Shown piece after piece: positions 27,205 to 35,479 of a stretch of 64,000 nt of DNA. The stretch is from Deltaproteobacteria bacterium (GTDB lineage Bacteria > Myxococcota_A > UBA9160 > SMWR01). The stretch is taken from positions 32,963 through 96,962 of the forward strand of contig JAFDDG010000017.1 in the NCBI GenBank assembly GCA_019310965.1, written 5' to 3'. A program made the translations under genes and the position numbers. A model generated the notes under the pieces. That model made no database searches. It was not told the DNA's origin and was given only the letters and a program-made list of their open reading frames with translations. Within the stretch, counting starts at the first letter, position 1. Each line of letters starts with the position of its first letter.

Positions 27205-28658
27205 GCCCTGGCCTCCAGACCGTCGACCTCCCCCCGCTTTCGCTCGAATCGTTCGCGCCGCTGGTCGGCGCAACGGCGCTGCAGGAATTGCACGGGCGGG
27301 CCGAGGCGGTGCGCAGGCTGCTGCGCGGCCGGGTGTGCTGGAACATCAACTCGACCGCTGTCGGCGGCGGCGTGGTCGAAATGCTGCAGCCACTGCTGCG
27401 TTACACCCGCGGCGCGGGCATCGACACGCGCTGGGCCGTGATCCAGGGCAGCCCCGAGTTCTTCCGCATCACCAAGCGTCTGCACCACGCGCTGCACGGC
27501 TCGAAGGGGGACGGCTCCGAGCTCGACGCTGCGGCACGACGCAGCTACGAGGGCACGCTCGAGGCCAACGCGCGCGAGCTGTGCCGAGTCGTGCAGCCAC
27601 GGGACATCGTCATCCTGCACGATCCGCAGACGGCGGGCCTGGCCGCGGCCCTGCTGCAAATCGGGGCACGGGTGATCTGGCGCTGCCACATCGGCTGCGA
27701 CGACCGCAACGACGAGACCGAACGCGGTTGGCGCTTTCTCGCACCCTTCCTCGCAAACGTCGACTGCTGCGTCTTCTCGCGCGCGGCCTATGTGCCGTCT
27801 TCACTCGCGACATGGCCGCATCGCGTGATTCAGCCCAGCATCGACCCCTTCTCGGCCAAGAACCGCGAGCTGGAGGAGGCGGTGATTCACACGCTGCTGG
27901 TGCAGAGTGGGATCGTCGAGGGTCCACCGCCGGATCCGGCCCGCGCCGACTTCCTGCGTGCGGACGGCAGCGCGGGTCGGCTGGAACATCAGGCGGACGT
28001 CGTACGCATGGGACGAGCACCCGCCTGGGACACGCCGCTCGTCGTGCAGGTCTCCCGCTGGGATCCGCTCAAGGATCCCAGCGGCGTGATGCGCGGCTTC
28101 GCGCAGCTCGTCAACGGGCACGCGCCATCGAACGCGGAGCTGGTGCTGGCAGGGCCCAACGTCAGCGCGGTGCGCGACGATCCAGAAGGCGCCGAAACCT
28201 GGGAGAGCACCATCCGGGCCTGGCGTGCGCTGCCGCACACCGTGCGCAACCGCATCCATCTCGTCTGCTTGCCAATGGCCGACATCGAAGAGAACGCAAT
28301 TCTCGTGAACGCGCTTCAGCGGCACGCCCGCGTGGTCGTGCAGAAGAGTCTGCGCGAAGGCTTCGGGCTCACCGTTTCCGAGGCCATGTGGAAGGCGCGG
28401 CCGGTGCTGGCCAGCCGCGTCGGCGGCATCCAGGACCAGATCGAAGACGGGAAGAACGGGGTGTTGCTGCGCGACCCGAAAGACCCGGACGAATTCGCCG
28501 GGCGCCTGCGCGTCCTGCTGGGCGACTCGGCCACCCGCACGCGCCTGGGCGCAGCCGCTCGGGAACGCGTCGCCGAGCGTTTTCTCAGTATCCGACATCT
28601 GAACGAGTACTCTCGACTCGTCACCGAGATCGATGCGGTGGCGGAGCACGCACGATGA
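27201..28658 (+). CDS. Trehalose synthase TreT-like glycosyltransferase (GT4)
   Basis: A 485-residue GT-B enzyme. N-terminal half: WNINSTAVGGGVVEMLQPLL, the glycine-rich loop of TreT proteins, then WRCHIGCDDRN. C-terminal half: LVVQVSRWDPLKDPSGVMRGF, KSLREGFGLTVSEAMW (E-x7-E) and VGGIQDQIEDGKNG. TreT joins NDP-glucose and glucose to give trehalose, a stress protectant; the acceptor here is inferred from family. It overlaps the upstream heme protein gene by ATGA and the downstream RNase gene by ATGA, so translation of all three is coupled. Confidence 0.85.
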   Translation: MSPGLQTVDLPPLSLESFAPLVGATALQELHGRAEAVRRLLRGRVCWNINSTAVGGGVVEMLQPLLRYTRGAGIDTRWAVIQGSPEFFRITKRLHHALHGSKGDGSELDAAARRSYEGTLEANARELCRVVQPRDIVILHDPQTAGLAAALLQIGARVIWRCHIGCDDRNDETERGWRFLAPFLANVDCCVFSRAAYVPSSLATWPHRVIQPSIDPFSAKNRELEEAVIHTLLVQSGIVEGPPPDPARADFLRADGSAGRLEHQADVVRMGRAPAWDTPLVVQVSRWDPLKDPSGVMRGFAQLVNGHAPSNAELVLAGPNVSAVRDDPEGAETWESTIRAWRALPHTVRNRIHLVCLPMADIEENAILVNALQRHARVVVQKSLREGFGLTVSEAMWKARPVLASRVGGIQDQIEDGKNGVLLRDPKDPDEFAGRLRVLLGDSATRTRLGAAARERVAERFLSIRHLNEYSRLVTEIDAVAEHAR

Positions 28659-30067
28659 CGCGACACGACGCGTCCAGCGGAACCATCCTGCGTTTCCTGG
28701 GCGGAGCCGGCACGGTCACCGGCAGCCGTTTCCTGGTCGACACCGGACGCGCGCGGGTACTCGTCGATTGCGGGCTCTACCAGGGCGCGAAGGCACTGCG
28801 CGAACGCAACTGGGCGCCCTTCGAGGAGGACCCGGCCTCCATCGACGCGGTGCTGCTGACCCACGCACACGTGGATCACTCGGGCTACCTGCCGCGACTC
28901 CACCAGCTCGGCTTTCACGGCCCGGTCTACACGTCTCGCAGCAGCGAGCAGCTGTGCAACGTGCTGTTGCGCGACAGCGCACGCCTGCAGGAGGAAGCCG
29001 CCCGCTACGCCAATCTCAAGGGCTTCTCGAAACACGACCCCGCGCTGCCGCTCTACACGGAGGCCGATGCCGAGGCCGTGCTGAAGCGTTTCCGAGCGGT
29101 CGAATTCGGCGATCCGCTGGACGTCGCCGAGGGCGTGAATGCGAGCTTCGCCCGGGCGGGTCACATCCTCGGCTCCGCGACGCTCTGCCTGGCCGTCGAG
29201 GCTGGCCCGCGCATCGGCTTCAGCGGAGATCTGGGGCGCGAGGCGCACCCCTTGTTGCTGCCGCCCGAGCCGCCGGCCGACGTCGATGTGATGCTGGTCG
29301 AATCGACCTACGGAAACCGCACGCATCGAGAAGATCACGCCGTGAACAGGCTCGCGCTGGCAATCGGACGCACCGCGGCGCGCGGTGGCGTGACTGTAAT
29401 CCCGGCCTTCGCCGTCGATCGCACGGAAATCGTGCTGCTCACCCTGGGGCGCTTGATGGACACCCAGCGCATCCCGCGACTACCGATCTACGTCGACAGC
29501 CCGATGGCGCTGGCGGCACTCGCCATCTACCGGCGCGAGATCCAGAGTGGCTCCCAGGAGATTCGCCCGGAGATGCGGGGCCAGGGCAATCCCTTCGACC
29601 CGGGCACGCTCGTCGAAACCCCCTCGGTGCAGGAGTCGCGCGAGATCAATGACATCACGGAACCGGCGATCATCATCTCGGCATCGGGCATGGCGACCGG
29701 CGGCCGGATTCTTCACCACCTCGCACGCCGGCTGCCGGATCATCGCAACAGCGTCGTGCTGGTCGGCTACCAGGCCATCGGCACCCGCGGCCACCGGCTG
29801 CTCTCCGGCGAGAAGACGCTCAAGATGCTCGGACGCTACATTCCGGTGCGCGCCGAGATCGTCGACATCTCGGAGTTCTCGGTGCACGCAGATCGCGACG
29901 AACTCGTCGCCTGGTTGCGCCGGGCGCCTTCACCGCCGGCGCTGAGCTTCGTCGTCCACGGCGAAGCGGACGCCGCCGCCGGTCTGCAACGTGCGATCTC
30001 CGACTCGCTCGGATGGTTCGCCGTGGTGCCGAAGCTCGGCGAGCGCGTCCGCGTCGGGCCGCGCTGA
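28655..30067 (+). CDS. MBL-fold beta-CASP RNase (RNA-processing metallo-hydrolase)
   Basis: A 470-residue metallo-beta-lactamase-fold ribonuclease with beta-CASP domain. Zinc motif LTHAHVDHSGYLPRL, the other ligands in AGHILGSATL and FSGDLGR, then beta-CASP segments VESTYGNRTH, IISASGMATGGR and the final SVHADRDEL. It should cleave or degrade RNA in the cytoplasm. The start at 28655 overlaps the treT stop by ATGA. Genes of this type are common beside USP, CBS and trehalose genes in stress islands. Confidence 0.93.
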   Translation: MTRHDASSGTILRFLGGAGTVTGSRFLVDTGRARVLVDCGLYQGAKALRERNWAPFEEDPASIDAVLLTHAHVDHSGYLPRLHQLGFHGPVYTSRSSEQLCNVLLRDSARLQEEAARYANLKGFSKHDPALPLYTEADAEAVLKRFRAVEFGDPLDVAEGVNASFARAGHILGSATLCLAVEAGPRIGFSGDLGREAHPLLLPPEPPADVDVMLVESTYGNRTHREDHAVNRLALAIGRTAARGGVTVIPAFAVDRTEIVLLTLGRLMDTQRIPRLPIYVDSPMALAALAIYRREIQSGSQEIRPEMRGQGNPFDPGTLVETPSVQESREINDITEPAIIISASGMATGGRILHHLARRLPDHRNSVVLVGYQAIGTRGHRLLSGEKTLKMLGRYIPVRAEIVDISEFSVHADRDELVAWLRRAPSPPALSFVVHGEADAAAGLQRAISDSLGWFAVVPKLGERVRVGPR

Positions 30068-30165
30068 GGGCAGCCGCGGCACCCATGGGTCGGACCGCTC
30101 CATCCCGAGGCATTGCGCCCGACGCGCGCGGACCGGCCATCCCGAACGCAAACGGTTCCGAGACG

Positions 30166-30181
30166 AGGCACGTCGGATACA
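30166..30181 (+). promoter_or_regulatory. Sigma-54-like site before the YIP1 family gene
   Basis: AGGCACGTCGGATACA: good -24 element (GGCACG) with correct 12-base spacing, but the -12 box reads ATAC with G replaced by A. Predicted start near 30192, 15 bases before the ATG at 30207. Marginal by sequence, plausible by position. Confidence 0.3.
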
Positions 30182-30206
30182 TTTGAATTCTGCAGGAGGG
30201 CGCCCC

Positions 30207-30758
30207 ATGACATCCGCCGAGACTCCCGTCCACGTTTCATTCCCGCGACGCATCGGCGGCGCATTGGGGCTCGCTCCCGAGGTCTTCCGCGACATCGAGC
30301 GCGATCCGCGAGCCCTGGTCCAGGCGGCCGCGGTGGTGGTCGCGGCCGGCGCGGCGCGGGGCATCGGTGCCTTCTCCGACGAGGGCAGGGCCGGCCTCGT
30401 TGGGAGCGCCGTGGTGGCGGTCGCCACCTGGCTCCTCGCGGGCACGCTGATCTGGCTCGTCGGAGTGAAGCGTTTTGCATGTCGCTCGGAGCTGCCCGAA
30501 GTGCTGCGCACTCTGGGCTTTGCCGCCGCCCCGCTGTTGCTGCTGGCGCTCGGCGCGCTGCCCCTCGGGCCCGCCCACCCGTGGCTGTGGGTGGGCGCAC
30601 ACGTCTGGGCGACGCTGGCACTCGCCGTCGCCACACGGGAGGCTCTCGACGTCGGCGTCCACCGAGCGCTCGCGGTCTGCGTGCTGGCGCTCGCCGTGGG
30701 CTTCGCCTTACTCGCACTGATGGGCGTGCTCGTCGCGAAGTGGGGCGCCTTTGATTGA
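30207..30758 (+). CDS. YIP1 family membrane protein
   Basis: A 183-residue inner-membrane protein with about five predicted helices (VQAAAVVVAAGAARG, VGSAVVAVATWLLAGTLIW, LGFAAAPLLLLALGALPLG and two more). The N-terminal PRRIGGALGLAPEVF and the order of helices match YIP1 proteins in bacteria, whose function is unknown. The ATG at 30207 follows GCAGGAGGG. The gene overlaps the next one by 8 bp. Confidence 0.72.
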   Translation: MTSAETPVHVSFPRRIGGALGLAPEVFRDIERDPRALVQAAAVVVAAGAARGIGAFSDEGRAGLVGSAVVAVATWLLAGTLIWLVGVKRFACRSELPEVLRTLGFAAAPLLLLALGALPLGPAHPWLWVGAHVWATLALAVATREALDVGVHRALAVCVLALAVGFALLALMGVLVAKWGAFD

Positions 30759-31497
30759 ACGCTGGCGACTGCCGTACAGGAGCACGCTCTCACTTCTCGG
30801 CGCCGCGTTCGCGCTCGAGTTCGCGATACTGGCCATTGCACCGGTCTCCCGGGGCGTCTGGCTGGCGGAGAACCTGCTGGTCTTCGCACTCGCAGCGGCC
30901 CTCCTCTCGAGCTATCGCAGGTTCCGCTTCTCGCGCGTCTCCTACACGCTGATGTTCGTATTCTTGGGCCTGCATCAAATCGGCGCGCACTACACCTACT
31001 CGCTGGTGCCCTACGACGCCTGGACGCGGAACGCGTTCGGATTCTCGTTGGACGAGATGCTGGGTCTCGAGCGCAACCACTACGACCGCTTCGTCCACTT
31101 CGCCTACGGCCTGCTGATGGCGTACCCGATTCGCGAGGTCTTCCTGCGCATCGTCGACGTTCGCGGCTTCTGGGGATACTTCCTGCCGCTCGACCTCACC
31201 ATGTCATCATCGATGGTCTTCGAGCTGGTCGAATGGGTGGTCGCCGACGTCTTCGGCGGGAGCCTCGGCCACGAGTACCTGGGCGCCCAGGGCGATGTGT
31301 GGGACGCCCACAAGGACATGGCGCTGGCGAGCCTCGGCGCCATCGTCGCGATGGCGACGACGCTGAGCTTCAATCGCGCCTGGCAGCGAGACTTCGCGGC
31401 GGAGTGGGCGGACAGCTTTCGCGTCAAGCAACGAACGCCGCTGGGAGAGAACGCCGTCGCCCGCATGCTGAGCGGCACATCCGACGACGGGGCGTGA
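30751..31497 (+). CDS. DUF2238 (YjdF-type) membrane protein
   Basis: A 248-residue membrane protein with about six helices. Family marks are GLHQIGAHYTYSLVPY, NHYDRFVHFAYGLL, SSMVFELVEWVVADVFGG and GAQGDVWDAHKDMALASLG. DUF2238 proteins have no proven function; the conserved His and Asp residues suggest a membrane metal site. It begins with TTG at 30751, overlapping the YIP1 stop, so the two are translationally coupled. I take TTG because the next ATG would remove the first helix. Confidence 0.78.
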   Translation: MIERWRLPYRSTLSLLGAAFALEFAILAIAPVSRGVWLAENLLVFALAAALLSSYRRFRFSRVSYTLMFVFLGLHQIGAHYTYSLVPYDAWTRNAFGFSLDEMLGLERNHYDRFVHFAYGLLMAYPIREVFLRIVDVRGFWGYFLPLDLTMSSSMVFELVEWVVADVFGGSLGHEYLGAQGDVWDAHKDMALASLGAIVAMATTLSFNRAWQRDFAAEWADSFRVKQRTPLGENAVARMLSGTSDDGA

Positions 31498-31535
31498 CTT
31501 CTCGGTGGATCTCGACAGAGATGTTTTGCCCCATT

Positions 31536-31559
31536 GCATCTTCGACCGGGATAAGATGC
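31536..31559. promoter_or_regulatory. Inverted repeat, candidate activator-binding site
   Basis: GCATCTT (31536-31542) and AAGATGC (31553-31559) are perfect 7-base arms separated by 10 bases. It lies about 50 bases upstream of the -24 element of the sigma-54 promoter match at 31611 and roughly 80-100 bases before the predicted start, the normal place for an NtrC-type enhancer. Confidence 0.45.
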
Positions 31560-31610
31560 CACAATGCGCAGCACCGACGGGCACTCCGCGGCGTGCGATC
31601 TTCCCCGCTT

Positions 31611-31626
31611 CGGCACACCCGTTGCA
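31611..31626 (+). promoter_or_regulatory. Candidate sigma-54 promoter of the USP-cytochrome operon
   Basis: CGGCACACCCGTTGCA: -24 box with one mismatch (T to C at first base), correct spacing and a perfect TTGCA -12 box. Predicted start near 31637. It precedes the small ORF at 31651 and the USP gene at 31785, and a dyad lies upstream. One of the best matches in the window. Confidence 0.6.
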
Positions 31627-31650
31627 GTTGGATCGGAACGAGGAGTTCTC

Positions 31651-31785
31651 ATGCGAGCCAGGGAGCAGGAGCCGCCGCTGAAGGCCCGGGTGCGGCAGCC
31701 GCCCGTCTGCATTCGAAAGCTGGAGTGCGAACTCGCCGCTGAGCCCGACGCCGTTGCGACTGCGTCGCACCAAAGGAGAACCTGA
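31651..31785 (+). CDS. Possible 44-residue leader peptide upstream of the USP gene
   Basis: An ATG at 31651 follows a GAGGAG site five bases upstream, and the frame ends in TGA overlapping the ATG of the USP gene (TGATG). The predicted peptide is basic with three Glu-Pro/Lys clusters (MRAREQEPPLKARVRQPP) and no recognisable domain. It begins about 14 bases after the predicted sigma-54 transcription start. It may couple translation of the USP gene, encode a small protein, or be chance; the USP gene has its own AAAGGAG site. Confidence 0.35.
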   Translation: MRAREQEPPLKARVRQPPVCIRKLECELAAEPDAVATASHQRRT

Positions 31786-32234
31786 TGAAGTTCGACTGCA
31801 TTCTCGTCCCCACGGATTTCTCGGACGACGCCTCGCGGGCCCTCGAGACGGCCATCCAGCTGGCGAAGCTGCAGTCGGGCCGCATCGTTCTGCTGCATGC
31901 CTACCCGATCGACCTGCCGATCACGTATCCGGGCTTCAGTGGCGGCGCGCTGGTGCCCGACGAGTTCTACCGCGAGCTGCGAACGCAGGCCGACGCGCAC
32001 GTCGCGCAAGCGGCCCAAGAGGCGGCGCGCTCCGGTGTCAGCGTGACCGGCAAGGCAGTCACCTCGCCCGCTTCGGCGGCGATCATCGCCGAGGCGGAGC
32101 ATCTGCCGGCGGACCTGATCGTGATGGGCACGCGCGGACGCACGGGCTTGAAGCACATCCTGCTCGGCAGCGTCGCCGAGCGCGTCGTGCGCGAGGCGCC
32201 ATGCCCGGTGCTCACCGTCAAGGCAGAGCACTGA
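31785..32234 (+). CDS. Universal stress protein, UspA family
   Basis: A 149-residue USP. Start MKFDCILVPTDFSDDASRAL; ATP-binding pattern in MGTRGRTGLKHILLGSVAER. Very like the USP at 23637 in length and in the region after the nucleotide loop, so the two are probably paralogues. The AAAGGAG site is 5 bases before the ATG. First main gene of a tight operon with a membrane protein, a second USP and a cytochrome c. Confidence 0.93.
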   Translation: MKFDCILVPTDFSDDASRALETAIQLAKLQSGRIVLLHAYPIDLPITYPGFSGGALVPDEFYRELRTQADAHVAQAAQEAARSGVSVTGKAVTSPASAAIIAEAEHLPADLIVMGTRGRTGLKHILLGSVAERVVREAPCPVLTVKAEH

Positions 32235-32261
32235 GGCCAGCACCAGGGGAGCCGACCCGAG

Positions 32262-32642
32262 ATGACGATCCAGGCTTTCATCGTCTCACTCATCGGCCTC
32301 GCGATCTTGTGCGTCGGGCTCGCTGGCGTGGTCTCGCCGGCAGGGCTCATCGCCCTCGTCTCCAACTGGCGCCCGGCGTGGCGCATCCCAATCGCAGCCG
32401 CGCTTCGCATCGTCTTCGGTGTGGCGCTGTGGCTGGCGGCGCTCGACTCCCACGCGCCGGCTGCGCTGCGCGCGCTGGGCGCACTCTCATTCGCGGCGGG
32501 GCTGGCACTTCCCTTCGTCGGACGAGCACGTGTCGACGCACTGATCGATTGGTGGACCCAGCGCTCTGCGGGGACCATTCGCTGCTGGGCGGGTGTGGCC
32601 GCGCTGCTGGGCGGCTTCTCGATCTGGGCGGTGCTGCCGTGA
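32262..32642 (+). CDS. Small integral membrane protein
   Basis: A 126-residue protein with about four helices (FIVSLIGLAILCVGLAGVV, IPIAAALRIVFGVALWLAAL, ALGALSFAAGLALPFVG and the final RCWAGVAALLGGFSIWAVLP). No catalytic motif. It sits between two USP genes; its stop overlaps the GTG start of the next USP (GTGA). Family not recognised; this type of small four-helix protein occurs in many stress operons. Confidence 0.72.
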   Translation: MTIQAFIVSLIGLAILCVGLAGVVSPAGLIALVSNWRPAWRIPIAAALRIVFGVALWLAALDSHAPAALRALGALSFAAGLALPFVGRARVDALIDWWTQRSAGTIRCWAGVAALLGGFSIWAVLP

Positions 32643-33109
32643 AGCAGGTTCTGGCAGCGATCGACTTCTCCGAAGCCACATCGGAGGTCCTTCGCTGCGC
32701 GGCAGAGCTGACCGAGGCCTTCGAAGCGACGCTGATCCTGGTGCACGTGGCTGCGCCCAACCCCGAATTCGTGGGTTACGAGGCCGGCCCGAGCAGCGTG
32801 CGCGACTCCCGCGCCCGGGAGCTGCGCCGCGAACACCGAATGCTGCAGGAGTACGCCGAAGACCTTCGGCAACGCGGCATCCCGACCAAGGCGCTGCTGG
32901 TGCAGGGCCCCACCGTGCAGACGCTGCTCGACGAGGCCCGCAGCCTCCGCGCGGATGTGATCGTGATCGGCTCGCGAGGACACGGGGCCGTGCGACGCGT
33001 GCTACTCGGCAGCGTGAGTCGCGGCGTGCTGGGCGGCGCCCTGTGCCCCGTGCACTGGGTTCCCATTCGGGCGGCCGCGCCGCTCGGGCAAGCGAAAGGC
33101 GTGGCGTGA
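32639..33109 (+). CDS. Universal stress protein, UspA family (divergent)
   Basis: A 156-residue USP starting with GTG that overlaps the previous stop by 4 bases. It begins KQVLAAIDFSEATSEVL and has the nucleotide loop IGSRGHGAVRRVLLGSVSRGV. Sequence is clearly different from the other two USPs, with a longer middle (SSVRDSRARELRREHRML). Its stop overlaps the next gene by GTGA, so translation is coupled to the cytochrome gene. Confidence 0.9.
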   Translation: MKQVLAAIDFSEATSEVLRCAAELTEAFEATLILVHVAAPNPEFVGYEAGPSSVRDSRARELRREHRMLQEYAEDLRQRGIPTKALLVQGPTVQTLLDEARSLRADVIVIGSRGHGAVRRVLLGSVSRGVLGGALCPVHWVPIRAAAPLGQAKGVA

Positions 33110-33546
33110 CGCGGCACCGGCAGATCTGGCTCCCGCTACTCGCACTGCTGGCGGCGGCGTGCGCGGAGCCCGAGGTCGCGGAGCCCGACGGGAAAGCGAC
33201 TCCCGGATGGGTGGCCTACGTGGCCCACTGTCAGGGCTGTCACGGCAGCACCGGGGACGGCAGCGGCGAGGCGGCGGCGTACCTGGACACGCCGCCGACG
33301 GACCTGACGCGCTTGTGGGAGACGTACGGATCCCCCCTCGACCGCGAGCGCCTGGCGGCGGCCATCGACGGACGCGGGGCGCTGCGCGGGCACGGCCCGC
33401 AAAGCATGCCGCTGTGGGGGGAAGAGTTCTTCGGCACAGCCCCGCCGAGAACGACGAATCTCGAAGACGTGCGCACCGCCGTCATCGGCGCTCTCGTCGA
33501 CCACCTCCAGGCGCTCCAGCCAGCTGCGACCCGCAACGCGCCATAA
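33106..33546 (+). CDS. Cytochrome c lipoprotein
   Basis: A 146-residue exported protein. A lipobox (LAAAC, Cys19) anchors it to a membrane, and the heme motif is Cys42-Gln-Gly-Cys45-His46 (AHCQGCHGSTGDGSG). A likely Met ligand is in HGPQSMPLWGEEFFG. It is a small class I-type cytochrome that should carry electrons in the periplasm. It starts with GTG overlapping the USP stop, so it belongs to the USP operon, and it is followed by the aldehyde oxidoreductase gene after 61 bp. Confidence 0.85.
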   Translation: MTRHRQIWLPLLALLAAACAEPEVAEPDGKATPGWVAYVAHCQGCHGSTGDGSGEAAAYLDTPPTDLTRLWETYGSPLDRERLAAAIDGRGALRGHGPQSMPLWGEEFFGTAPPRTTNLEDVRTAVIGALVDHLQALQPAATRNAP

Positions 33547-33607
33547 ATCCACTAGACTGCTTCGACCCGCGCAACCTCGGCGCGACACACACCCGAGAGG
33601 AGACAGC

Positions 33608-35332
33608 ATGGCAGCCGGCGACCAGATGATTCGCGTGGACATGACGAAGCTCGAGGTCATGACCGAGCCCTTCCCCGAGGAGTGGGCACTGCTCGGCGGC
33701 CGAGCGCTCTCGGCGCGCATTCTGGTCAACGAGTGCGAGCCCTCTTGCGATCCGCTGGGGCCGGACAACGTCCTCGTGCTGGCACCCGGCGTGCTGTCGG
33801 GCACGACGGCGCCGACCTCGGGACGCATGTCCGTCGGCGCCAAGAGTCCGCTCACCGGTGGCATCAAGGAAGCCAACGCCGGCGGCAACCCAGCCCAGGA
33901 CCTGATGAAGCTCGGCTACCGCGTGATCGTGGTGAAGGGCCAGCCTGCGGACCCCGACAAGCGCTACGCCCTCGACGTCGACGAGAGCGGCGTCTCGATC
34001 AAGGAAGTGCCGGACTGCAAGGGCCTCTGGAACTACGCACTCATCGATCAACTGGCCAAGAGTTACAGCGCGACCGCGTCGTTCATCTCGATCGGTCCCG
34101 CCGGCGAGCTCAAGCTCAAGGGCGCTTCGGTCGCCTGCACCGAGCCGGATGCCGAGCGCCACCCCTCGCACCACGCGGGCCGCGGTGGACTCGGCGCCGT
34201 GATGGGCAGCAAGGGCCTCAAGTACGTCGCCGTCGACTCGGGCAAGCTGCCCGCACGCACCGCCGCCGACAAGAAGGCCTTCATGGCGCTGTGCAAGAAG
34301 AAGTCGAAAGAATACCTGGCCGGGCCACTGATGATGAAGTGGGGAACCGCCGCGTCCGTGCCGATGGCCAATATGCTCAACACCTTCCCGTACAAGAACC
34401 GAGTGGAAGGTCAGTCGCCCGACGTCGAGACCCTCGATGGCGCGCGCATTGTCGAGAGCTTCGAGGAGCGCGGTGGCGGCATGCACAATTGCATGACCGG
34501 CTGCATCGTGCAGTGCAGCAACATCGTCAACGACGCGGATGGCAACTACAAGACGAGCTCCCTCGAATTCGAGACTCTCACGCTGCTGGGGGCCAACTGC
34601 GCGATCCAGAACTGGGAGGACGTCGCCGACCTCGACCGTCTGTGCGACGAGATCGGTCTCGACACCATCGAGACGGGCGCGGCCATCGGCATCCTGATGG
34701 ATTCCGGCGGCATGGAGTGGGGCGACGCCGAGGGCGCAAAGCGTCTGCTGCAGGAGATCTCCGACGGCACCGAGCTCGGCCGGCTGATCGGCAACGGTGC
34801 GCTCGCCACCGGCAAGAAGCGCGGACACCACCGCATCCCGACGGTGAAGGGCCAGGCCATTCCCGCGTGGGATCCGCGGCCGCTCAAGGCCACTGGCATC
34901 ACCTACCTGACGAGCGCCCAGGGCGCCGACCACACCGCCGGGCTCGTGGTGGCGCCGGGTATGGCGGTCGAGGACATGGCCCGCGCCTCCCAGGAGAACC
35001 AGCTCATCAACGCGCTGGTCGACTCGTCGGGCTTCTGCATGTTCCTGTCGTGCAGCATGGACGAGATCAAGGATCTCTACGGCGCCATGTCCGGCTCGGA
35101 ATTCAGCCGCCAGGACGCCCTCGACATGGCCTGGCAATGCATGCAGGACGAGTGGGCGTTCAACCGGGGGGCGGGCTTCGACGCCGACGACGACGTGATG
35201 CCGAGCTGCATGCAAGAAGACGCCATCGGGCCGGGCAAGGAGGTCTTCGACGTGCCGGCCGACGTGGTGGCGCAGGCCTACCAGCTCTTCGAGCCCCGCG
35301 ACGAGTTCTGGACGAAGTCTGGCGCCGGCTGA
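33608..35332 (+). CDS. Aldehyde:ferredoxin oxidoreductase family protein (tungsten/molybdenum-pterin type)
   Basis: A 574-residue AOR homologue. N-terminal domain: LLGGRALSARILVNE and LVLAPGVLSGTTAPTSGRMS; pterin-binding region: SHHAGRGGLGAVMGSKGLK. A cluster of cysteines, Cys295-x3-Cys299-x3-Cys303 (HNCMTGCIVQCSN), plus Cys477 in VDSSGFCMF, fits the [4Fe-4S] ligand set, although most AORs have Cx2C for the first pair. The enzyme would oxidise aldehydes or a related substrate with ferredoxin or another carrier. Its association with USP and cytochrome c genes is unusual, as AORs are typical of anaerobes. Ribosome binding site GAGAGGAG precedes the start. Confidence 0.87.
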   Translation: MAAGDQMIRVDMTKLEVMTEPFPEEWALLGGRALSARILVNECEPSCDPLGPDNVLVLAPGVLSGTTAPTSGRMSVGAKSPLTGGIKEANAGGNPAQDLMKLGYRVIVVKGQPADPDKRYALDVDESGVSIKEVPDCKGLWNYALIDQLAKSYSATASFISIGPAGELKLKGASVACTEPDAERHPSHHAGRGGLGAVMGSKGLKYVAVDSGKLPARTAADKKAFMALCKKKSKEYLAGPLMMKWGTAASVPMANMLNTFPYKNRVEGQSPDVETLDGARIVESFEERGGGMHNCMTGCIVQCSNIVNDADGNYKTSSLEFETLTLLGANCAIQNWEDVADLDRLCDEIGLDTIETGAAIGILMDSGGMEWGDAEGAKRLLQEISDGTELGRLIGNGALATGKKRGHHRIPTVKGQAIPAWDPRPLKATGITYLTSAQGADHTAGLVVAPGMAVEDMARASQENQLINALVDSSGFCMFLSCSMDEIKDLYGAMSGSEFSRQDALDMAWQCMQDEWAFNRGAGFDADDDVMPSCMQEDAIGPGKEVFDVPADVVAQAYQLFEPRDEFWTKSGAG

Positions 35333-35340
35333 GCCGGCGC
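35322..35340. terminator. Perfect GC-rich hairpin at the AOR stop codon
   Basis: GCGCCGGC (35322-35329), then the TGA stop codon as a three-base loop, then GCCGGCGC (35333-35340). The stem is strong but is followed by GTTCCTCC and not by a T-run, so it is more likely a stabilising or Rho-associated 3' end than a classical terminator. Confidence 0.4.
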
Positions 35341-35479
35341 GTTCCTCCCCCACGGGGCAGATGCAGCGAAGCGTTTCCGGGTGCAGTGAGATCACTGCAC
35401 TGCGCCGGCCTCGCACGCCTTCCGCTGCCGTCCGAGGACGGCACGCCGCTTGCTTTGGTGGGTGGACGGAGGTATTTCG

